Below are positions 40,853 through 47,545 of a stretch of 47,545 nucleotides of DNA, piece after piece. Where the stretch lies: contig CAJAXK010000051.1 of assembly GCA_903946925.1 (NCBI GenBank), positions 1 to 47,545 of the forward strand, written 5' to 3'. The notes below the pieces were generated by a model. That model made no database searches, had not been told where the DNA came from, and saw only the letters and a list, made by a program, of their open reading frames with translations. A program made the translations under genes and the position numbers. The stretch comes from an uncultured Bacteroidales bacterium (lineage in GTDB: Bacteria; Bacteroidota; Bacteroidia; Bacteroidales; UBA4417). Positions within the stretch are counted from its first letter, which is position 1. Each line of letters starts with the position of its first letter.

Positions 40853-42631
40853 TCAATCCTCCGAAAAATCCTTCACCAACTTACGGTAGGCAGAAAAAAC
40901 ATTGGCACGGGATACAAAACCAACATATTTCCCATTATCCAGCACGGGTAGGTTGTAATGCGAGGTTTCGGCAAATTTCTGTGCAACATCTTCCATGGTC
41001 GCGAACTTATCAATAAGCGTATCGGGCATATACATCAGGTTGCGTATATAAACCGTGTCGTATTGGTCGTGTTCAAAAATAATATGGCGAATATCGTTTA
41101 TAAAAATAACCCCAAGGAAATTGTTTTCTGCATCAACAACTGGGAATACGTTGCGCTGCGATTTGGCAACCAATTTCACAAATTCGCCCAAAGTAACATC
41201 GGGGTTTGTGGTAAGGAAATTCTTTTCTATCAGTTTCTCTATCGAAAGCCGCGACAAAACGGCTTTGTCCTTATCATGCGTTATCAGCTCGCCGGTTTCG
41301 GCCAAGCGCTTGGTATAAATAGAGTGTGGCTCGAAGGGCACGATGGTAAGGTATGCAACCACCGAAGTTATCATAAGCGGCACAAAAAACTGATAACCGC
41401 CGGTAATTTCGGCAATAAGGAAAATGGCGGTTAAGGGTGCATGCATCACCGCAGCCATAACGCCGGCCATCCCTGCCAGGGCAAAATTGTTTTCGGGCAA
41501 GCGTCCGTTAGTGAAAAAATTTACGGCTTTGCTCAGGAAAAAGCCTGTAATGCCTCCCATAAACAGCGAAGGAGCAAACACACCGCCCACGCCCCCTCCA
41601 CTGGTGGTTGCCGACATGGCCACAACTTTAAAAATCAATATCAGTACCAGGAATACCAAAAGCAGGAAATAGTTGTTCCCCATGGCCGAGAATATACTCC
41701 CGTCCAACACCTTCATCCCATTTCCGTTAAGCAGGTTGGTAAGCGTTTCGTAGCCTTCGCCAAACAAGGGCGGGAATAGGAAAACCAATAAACTGGTTAT
41801 GATGCCACCAGCCATCATACGCACAAACCCATTAGGCATACGCTGGAATTGTTTCTCGATGGATTGGTTTGCCTTGGTGAAATAAATGGAGACCAACCCA
41901 CAAAGTAGGCCCAACAGTGCGTAAAACGGAAGGTTAGACAGCGTAAACGGGTGGGCTGCAACCGCAAAAGAAAAAAGCACCCCATTCCCCATGAAAAAAT
42001 AAGCCAAAATAGCACCCGAAGCCGATGAAATAAGCAGAGGTATGAGGCTGGCCATGGTAAGGTCGAGCATCAATACTTCCAAAGCAAAAATTACAGCTGC
42101 AATGGGCGCTTTAAAAATACCAGCAATGGCACCCGCAGCACCGCATCCCACCAATAAGGTAATAGTTTTATAGTCGAGGCGCAAATATCGGCCCAGATTG
42201 GAACCGATTGCAGAACCCGTAAGTACAATTGGCGCTTCCAAACCCACGCTGCCACCAAAACTCACGGTCAATGTACTTGCAATCAGCGAAGTGTACATGT
42301 TATGTGCCTTAATAATGCTGTTGCTTTTGGAGATAGATTGCAAAATGCGGCTTATGCCATGCCCGATATTGTCCCTAACAATGTATTTCACATACAAATA
42401 AGTAATTAAAATGCCGATAAAGGGCAGGATTAAATATAGCAGGTTGAAGCTCTTTATCGAAATGGCATCCATTACAAGCAAATGCCCCAAATGGACGGCA
42501 TTTTTAAGCAAAACCGCAGCCAAACCACCTAATACCCCAGCTAAAAGACTGAGCAGCAATATGAAATTACGCGGCGAGATATGCCGTAACCTCCACGAAT
42601 GTATTTTTTGATAAAATTTGCTGCCTGGCAT
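40853..42631 (-). CDS. ClC-family chloride channel/transporter with C-terminal CBS pair
   Basis: 592 aa; GGSVGLEAPIVLTGSAIGS; TTSGGGVGGVFAPSLFMGG; two CBS domains at C-terminus. Confidence 0.94.
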   Translation of the reverse strand: MPGSKFYQKIHSWRLRHISPRNFILLLSLLAGVLGGLAAVLLKNAVHLGHLLVMDAISIKSFNLLYLILPFIGILITYLYVKYIVRDNIGHGISRILQSISKSNSIIKAHNMYTSLIASTLTVSFGGSVGLEAPIVLTGSAIGSNLGRYLRLDYKTITLLVGCGAAGAIAGIFKAPIAAVIFALEVLMLDLTMASLIPLLISSASGAILAYFFMGNGVLFSFAVAAHPFTLSNLPFYALLGLLCGLVSIYFTKANQSIEKQFQRMPNGFVRMMAGGIITSLLVFLFPPLFGEGYETLTNLLNGNGMKVLDGSIFSAMGNNYFLLLVFLVLILIFKVVAMSATTSGGGVGGVFAPSLFMGGITGFFLSKAVNFFTNGRLPENNFALAGMAGVMAAVMHAPLTAIFLIAEITGGYQFFVPLMITSVVAYLTIVPFEPHSIYTKRLAETGELITHDKDKAVLSRLSIEKLIEKNFLTTNPDVTLGEFVKLVAKSQRNVFPVVDAENNFLGVIFINDIRHIIFEHDQYDTVYIRNLMYMPDTLIDKFATMEDVAQKFAETSHYNLPVLDNGKYVGFVSRANVFSAYRKLVKDFSED

Positions 42632-42752
42632 AGTAAGGGCAAAAATAAGAATATTCAGGCAAATTTGAAGCTAATAAAATTAGTGCCTATGTGTGGTATA
42701 TTTCAAATTGAGCATTGCCTTTATCAGCATGGCGGCATTGTTTGTTGTTGAT

Positions 42753-42787
42753 GGGTTGATGGGTTTATGGGTTGATGGGTTTATGGG
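42753..42787 (+). other. Potential G-quadruplex / 8-nt periodic repeat
   Basis: GGGTTGATGGGTTTATGGGTTGATGGGTTTATGGG: five GGG tracts with exactly 5-nt spacers. Confidence 0.7.
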
Positions 42788-42931
42788 TTGCATAGCGGTA
42801 TGGTGGCCATTGAAAGGAAGTTGAGCCATATTCGAGATATAATTTTGGAAGTGAATAGCGAAGGGTGAAAAATAAAAAATGGGTACCAAGATATTTCTTG
42901 TCACCCATTCTCAAATTTTCAAATTACCGCA

Positions 42932-44290
42932 TTATCTCAATTTCCCAATTATCCCCTCTGTCGAAATTTTTTCCTGTTCGCCGGTAAGCATATTTTTCAA
43001 TTGATAAATACCAGATGCGGCTTCATCAGCTCCAATTATTAGGGTGTAAGGGATTTTTTTGTTGTCGGCATAACCAAATTGTTTCTTCATCTTTTGCGGT
43101 TCGGGGTATAGCTCCGCCGAAATGCCTGATTCATGCAATTTCTTCAGCAGTTTTAAACTAACCAGTTCTTCGTTGCCGCCAAAATTTACAAGCAAAACGG
43201 TGGTTGCCTGTTCTGTAGTGGCAGGGAAAAGTTTCAATTCGTTCATTACATCGTAAATGCGGTCGGCACCAAATGAAATCCCAATGCCCGACATACCTTT
43301 CAGTCCAAAAATCCCGGTAAGGTCATCGTAGCGGCCTCCGCCACTTATACTTCCCATTTGAACATTGTTTGCTTTTATCTCGATAATTGCACCCGTATAA
43401 TAATTCAGTCCACGTGCAAGGGTAAGGTCAATTTCAACTGTAGCTTCAGGTTTCAAGGCTTCGATAAAACCAAAAATTGTACGCATTTCAGCAATGCCTT
43501 TTAATCCGGTTTCGGACATAGAAAGAATTACTGAGAGTTGATCAAGCTTTTCAATGCTGTTTCCAGTTAAGCCCAATATGGGTTGCAGTTTTTCAATGGT
43601 TTCGGTGCTCAGGCCTTTTTCGGCAAGTTCCTTATTTACGCCATCTTGTCCAATTTTGTCTAATTTATCAATAGCAACAGTTATGTCGGTAATTCGGCTG
43701 GATTCGCCAATCACTTCTGCAATCCCCGACAGGATTTTACGGTTGTTCATCAGTATAGTAATGCCGATACCAAGTTTTTTGAAAATTTCGGCGGCTATAC
43801 TCACCATTTCCACCTCGTAAAGCAACGAATTGCTGCCAATTACATCCACATCGCATTGGTAAAATTCGCGGTAACGGCCTTTTTGCGGACGGTCGGCACG
43901 CCAAACCGGCTGTATCTGGTAACGCTTGAAAGGGAAAGTGATTTCGTTGTTATGCTGCACCACATAACGGGCAAAAGGTACGGTAAGATCGTAACGCAAA
44001 CCTTTTTCGGAAATGTATTTCAACATTTTCCCGGCTTCTTTTCCCGCATAAATTTCATCGTTAACATCCGAAAGGTAGTTGCCGGAATTCAGTATTTTAA
44101 ATAGCAATTTGTCGCCTTCTTCACCATATTTCCCCATTAAAGTACTGAGGTTTTCCATTGCCGGGGTTTCAATCGGCAGAAAACCATGCAACTTAAAAAC
44201 ACTGCGGATGGTATCGAAAATATAGTTGCGCCTCGCCATTTCGGTAGGGGAGAAGTCGCGGGTGCCTTTGGGTATGGAAGGGGAGGACAT
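42932..44290 (-). CDS. hisS: Histidine--tRNA ligase
   Basis: 452 aa; [73 protein letters not shown]. Confidence 0.97.
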   Translation of the reverse strand: MSSPSIPKGTRDFSPTEMARRNYIFDTIRSVFKLHGFLPIETPAMENLSTLMGKYGEEGDKLLFKILNSGNYLSDVNDEIYAGKEAGKMLKYISEKGLRYDLTVPFARYVVQHNNEITFPFKRYQIQPVWRADRPQKGRYREFYQCDVDVIGSNSLLYEVEMVSIAAEIFKKLGIGITILMNNRKILSGIAEVIGESSRITDITVAIDKLDKIGQDGVNKELAEKGLSTETIEKLQPILGLTGNSIEKLDQLSVILSMSETGLKGIAEMRTIFGFIEALKPEATVEIDLTLARGLNYYTGAIIEIKANNVQMGSISGGGRYDDLTGIFGLKGMSGIGISFGADRIYDVMNELKLFPATTEQATTVLLVNFGGNEELVSLKLLKKLHESGISAELYPEPQKMKKQFGYADNKKIPYTLIIGADEAASGIYQLKNMLTGEQEKISTEGIIGKLR

Positions 44291-44292
44291 TG

Positions 44293-44400
44293 GGATTTCG
44301 GATTTTTGATGTCGGATTTCGGATGTGGGATGTGGGATTTGGGATTTCGGATGTGGATTTTTCTTCCAACTTTTCCCTATTCGTTAGCCACTATTTTCTA
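44293..44400. repeat. Bipartite quasi-repetitive intergenic region, third occurrence
   Basis: GGATTTCGGATTTTTGATGTCGGATTTCGGATGTGGGATGTGGGATTTGGG then CCACTATTTTCTATTTTCTATTAAG. Confidence 0.7.
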
Positions 44401-44888
44401 TTTTCTATTAAGTATTCACTTAAAACAATCCCAAGTTTGGCGAAAACTTCTTTTAAAAACAACCGTGCTTCGGGAGTGCCTTCTTTGGGTGAAAATGGGG
44501 CTGAACTGCCTTCGGTATGTGGCACGAAAGGGCCTTCTTTTATTTCGTAAACGGCAGAACCTGTTTCGAGCGAAGTTAGCATGTGGTAACAGTTTTCTTC
44601 AAATTCAATACCTAACACACCCGAGGTCTTGCTTAAAATGGCATGTTCGCGGATTGTTCCGTCTTCATTAAAAACAACGGCCAACACCGTTCCGCAAAGC
44701 AAAACAAAAGATTCCTCTTTGGTGGTGTGTTTATGCGGGCGTATGTAAGTCCATGGTTCGAGTGCATTTATCAATCGTTGGACAGGATCGCTCAATTCAG
44801 GATGAAAATTGTGGTTCATGCGCAAGCGTGGTGAGGTCCGCGCCTTTTCAACAACAGAATTTATTAAGTCTGTGGTAATTCTAATCAT
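44391..44888 (-). CDS. WbuC-family cupin fold metalloprotein
   Basis: 165 aa; RMNHNFHPELSDPVQRLINALEPWTYIRPHKHTTKEESFVLLCG; KEGPFVPH. Confidence 0.87.
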   Translation of the reverse strand: MIRITTDLINSVVEKARTSPRLRMNHNFHPELSDPVQRLINALEPWTYIRPHKHTTKEESFVLLCGTVLAVVFNEDGTIREHAILSKTSGVLGIEFEENCYHMLTSLETGSAVYEIKEGPFVPHTEGSSAPFSPKEGTPEARLFLKEVFAKLGIVLSEYLIENRK

Positions 44889-44958
44889 TTTATTATCAAT
44901 TAATTGATTTTGATAAGTTTAAAAAAACATTTTTTTCAAGCTTATGGGATGAATATGG

Positions 44959-46635
44959 CTAAGCAATAAACTTCCTGAATTTTATCCGTTTCGGGCCTTC
45001 ATCACCTAATCGTTTACGTTTGTTTTCCTCGTAATCGGTATAACCGCCTTCGAAGAAATAAACCTGCGAATCACCTTCAAAAGCAAGGATATGCGTTGCA
45101 ACGCGGTCGAGGAACCAGCGGTCGTGTGATATTACAACGGCACATCCGGCAAAGTTCTCGAGGCCTTCTTCCAAAGCGCGTAGCGTATTAACGTCAATAT
45201 CATTGGTAGGTTCGTCGAGTAGCAGCACATTAGCTTCCGATTTCAGCGTCAAAGCCAAATGCAGCCTGTTGCGCTCGCCTCCCGAAAGCACTCCGGCTTT
45301 TTTCCCTTGGTCGGAACCACCAAAATTAAAGCGCGAAACATAAGCCCTGGAATTGATTAGTTTTCCTCCTAATTGTATGGTTTCATTGCCTTCGGAGATA
45401 ACTTCCCAAACCGATTTTTCAGGATCAATGTTGGCATGTGCCTGATCAATATAGCCAACTTTAACAGTTTCACCAACTATAAATTCACCGTTATCGGGTT
45501 TATCAATACCCATAATCAGGCGGAAAAGCGTTGTTTTACCGGCTCCGTTTGGCCCGATAATACCAACAATCCCTCCTGGGGGCAACATGAAATTCAGGTC
45601 TTCGAAAAGTACTTTTTCTCCGAAAGCCTTGCTTACATTTTTTACTTCAATTACCTGGTTGCCAAGCCTCGGGCCGTTGGGGATGTATATTTCGAGACGC
45701 TCTTCCTTTTGTTTTACATCTTCGTTGAGCATTTTTTCGTACGAATTCAAGCGAGCTTTACCTTTTGATTGCCTGGCTTTTGGGGCCATTCGAACCCATT
45801 CCAGCTCATTTTCGAGGGTCTTTCGGCGGCGGCTTTCGGTTTTTTCTTCCATTTCCATCCGTTTGGTTTTTTGCTCAAGCCATTCGGTATAATTGCCTTT
45901 CCATGGTATGCCTTCGCCTCGGTCGAGTTCCAAAATCCAACCGGCAACATTATCGAGGAAATAGCGGTCGTGGGTAACGGCAATTACAGTTCCTTTGTAT
46001 TGTTGCAGAAAATGTTCCAACCATTCGATAGATTCGGCATCCAAATGGTTGGTAGGCTCATCGAGCAACAAAATATCGGGTTGCTGCAACAATAGCCTGC
46101 ACAAAGCCACGCGGCGGCGTTCGCCTCCCGAAAGCACTTTTACCGAAGTTTCGCCTTCGGGGCAACGGAGCGCATCCATGGCCCTTTCCAGTTTGGTATC
46201 GAGTTCCCAAGCATCGTGTTGTTCTATCAGGTCGGTCAACTGACCTTGCCTTTCGATAAGTTTGTCCATTTCGTCATCACCCATAGGTTCCATGAAGCGG
46301 TTATTCACTTCTTCATATTCCTTAAGGATATTCACCACATCCTGAACCCCCTCTTCAACAATTTCTTTAACTGTTTTATTTTCATCGAGGTATGGTTCCT
46401 GTTCCAATATCCCAACGGTATAGCCTGGCGAAAATACAACCTCTCCAATAAAGGATTTATCAAGCCCGGCGATTATCCGCAGCAAGGTAGATTTTCCGGA
46501 TCCGTTCAAACCGATGATGCCAATTTTAGCACCGTAATAAAAGGAAAGGTAAATGTCCTTTAAAACCTGCTTGCTGGGTGGGTGGATTTTGCCAACCCCA
46601 ACCATCGAAAATATTATTTTTTTATCGTCAGCCAT
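44959..46635 (-). CDS. ettA: ABC-F protein, energy-dependent translational throttle EttA
   Basis: 558 aa; two ABC domains; GLNGSGKSTLLRIIAG; LSGGERRRVALCRLLLQQPDILLLDEPTNHLDAESIEWLE; GPNGAGKTTLFRLIMG; C-terminal GGYTDYEENKRKRLG. Confidence 0.95.
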   Translation of the reverse strand: MADDKKIIFSMVGVGKIHPPSKQVLKDIYLSFYYGAKIGIIGLNGSGKSTLLRIIAGLDKSFIGEVVFSPGYTVGILEQEPYLDENKTVKEIVEEGVQDVVNILKEYEEVNNRFMEPMGDDEMDKLIERQGQLTDLIEQHDAWELDTKLERAMDALRCPEGETSVKVLSGGERRRVALCRLLLQQPDILLLDEPTNHLDAESIEWLEHFLQQYKGTVIAVTHDRYFLDNVAGWILELDRGEGIPWKGNYTEWLEQKTKRMEMEEKTESRRRKTLENELEWVRMAPKARQSKGKARLNSYEKMLNEDVKQKEERLEIYIPNGPRLGNQVIEVKNVSKAFGEKVLFEDLNFMLPPGGIVGIIGPNGAGKTTLFRLIMGIDKPDNGEFIVGETVKVGYIDQAHANIDPEKSVWEVISEGNETIQLGGKLINSRAYVSRFNFGGSDQGKKAGVLSGGERNRLHLALTLKSEANVLLLDEPTNDIDVNTLRALEEGLENFAGCAVVISHDRWFLDRVATHILAFEGDSQVYFFEGGYTDYEENKRKRLGDEGPKRIKFRKFIA

Positions 46636-46676
46636 AATTGCCTATTTTGTTTTTGTGAATGTATGTCGTTGATTTA

Positions 46677-47545
46677 TTAAGATTTGAAAAGTTTTTCCAA
46701 TTGCTGTGTGGAATTTTCCCAACTGAAAGTTTTTTGCACGAAAGCATGTCCGTTTTGAGCAAGGGTTTCTGCGAAAGCCTCAGCCTGCAAAAGCCTGATG
46801 ATGTGTTTTGCATATTCAACAGCGGTAACGCCTACCAATATTTCTTCGTTTGGTTTGGCTCCAAGTGCCTGATTGGCAAGTTCCGAAGTGATGCACGGAA
46901 GCCCCATCGCCATAGCCTCAAGCAGTTTATTCTGTAATCCGCAACCAATACGCATGGGAGCTATAAAAATAAGGGAACTTGAATAGCTGTCGCGGATGTC
47001 GGAAAGCCACCCTGTAACAGTAACTTGCTGCGATTGGAGAGCCAAAACTTTGGGATGTGGGGTTGCACCTGCAAGCATCAGTTTTGTTTCGGGGTGAACA
47101 TTCAAAACTAAAGGCAAGATTTCTTCGGCTAAAAACCTTGCAGCATCAATGTTCGGTGGGTAACCCATATTGCCAGTGAAAACAATGTCAAAAGTTTTCT
47201 GCTTTTTGACTGGATAAAAATACTCACTGTCAACCCCATTGGGTATTACAGTTACTTCCTTGTTAGAAGGATGCTTTATAAAATCGCGGTCGGGTATTGA
47301 AATGATGGTTTTATGTAAAAATTTATCGAAAATATAGTGTTCATACCTGAGCAAACGTTTGTATTCCATCAAAAAAATCATTTTCAGAAGGAAAGTGGAT
47401 GTATCAGCCCTGCGTTTCACTCCAACTGACAGAGTATCTTGATAATCAAGTGTTTTTGGTATCCTGCTGTCCTTTATATATTCCGAAACCCTGATAAGCT
47501 GGCAATAAATATGATCGGGTTTTGTATTAGTTAAAATTTGGTCAA
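46677..47545 (-). CDS. Glycosyltransferase (GT4-like), 5' end outside the window
   Basis: IPNGVDSEYFYPVKKQKTFDIVFTGNMGYPPNIDAARFL; GCGLQNKLLEAMAMGLPCITSELANQAL; the frame stays open upstream of 47420 (TKPDHIYCQLIRVSEYIKDSRIPKTLDYQDTLSVGV) to the window end. Confidence 0.88.
   Translation of the reverse strand, partial: DQILTNTKPDHIYCQLIRVSEYIKDSRIPKTLDYQDTLSVGVKRRADTSTFLLKMIFLMEYKRLLRYEHYIFDKFLHKTIISIPDRDFIKHPSNKEVTVIPNGVDSEYFYPVKKQKTFDIVFTGNMGYPPNIDAARFLAEEILPLVLNVHPETKLMLAGATPHPKVLALQSQQVTVTGWLSDIRDSYSSSLIFIAPMRIGCGLQNKLLEAMAMGLPCITSELANQALGAKPNEEILVGVTAVEYAKHIIRLLQAEAFAETLAQNGHAFVQKTFSWENSTQQLEKLFKS

Noticed and set aside
40958-41434. 158-aa and other plus-strand ORFs antisense to the ClC gene
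   Set aside because: Overlap a well-supported coding frame and have no recognisable motif.
42680-42904. 74-aa minus-strand ORF containing NPSTHKPINPSTTNN
   Set aside because: Its repeat is just the translation of the GGGTTGAT/GGGTTTAT tract; probably non-coding.
45373-46563. Several plus-strand ORFs antisense to ettA
   Set aside because: Shadow ORFs of a strongly supported ABC-F gene.

Overview
This looks like a Bacteroidota (Bacteroidales-like) chromosomal segment. It opens with the 3' half of the spc/alpha ribosomal-protein operon (rplE 3' end, rpsN, rpsH, rplF, rplR, rpsE, rpmD, rplO, secY, map, infA, rpmJ, rpsM, rpsK, rpsD, rpoA, rplQ), followed by eno. Next come a phosphohexomutase, a TPR protein, a DedA protein, aroE, two histidine-ammonia-lyase-family genes, a SusC/SusD pair with a GH30 hydrolase and an FN3-esterase lipoprotein, a T9SS-secreted alpha/beta hydrolase, gatE and gatD, a TetR regulator, a DUF255 protein, a toxin-antitoxin island, a ClC channel, hisS, a WbuC-type cupin, ettA and a partial glycosyltransferase. 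The strongest finding is an apparently complete GatE-GatD pair. This is the tRNA-dependent amidotransferase regarded in the classical literature as archaeal, here in a bacterial chromosome behind a Bacteroidota-type -7 box. Other leads: a HAL paralog whose MIO-forming triad reads Ala-Cys-Gly instead of Ala-Ser-Gly; three copies of a hairpin repeat bordering TA modules; a bipartite quasi-repetitive intergenic element seen three times 3' of minus-strand genes; a pair of related inverted-repeat elements; a five-tract G3N5 potential G-quadruplex; a 16-bp RNA hairpin between rplQ and eno; and a small basic protein with a consensus beta-clamp-binding pentapeptide. All calls come from reading the sequence and recognising families; no database search was run.
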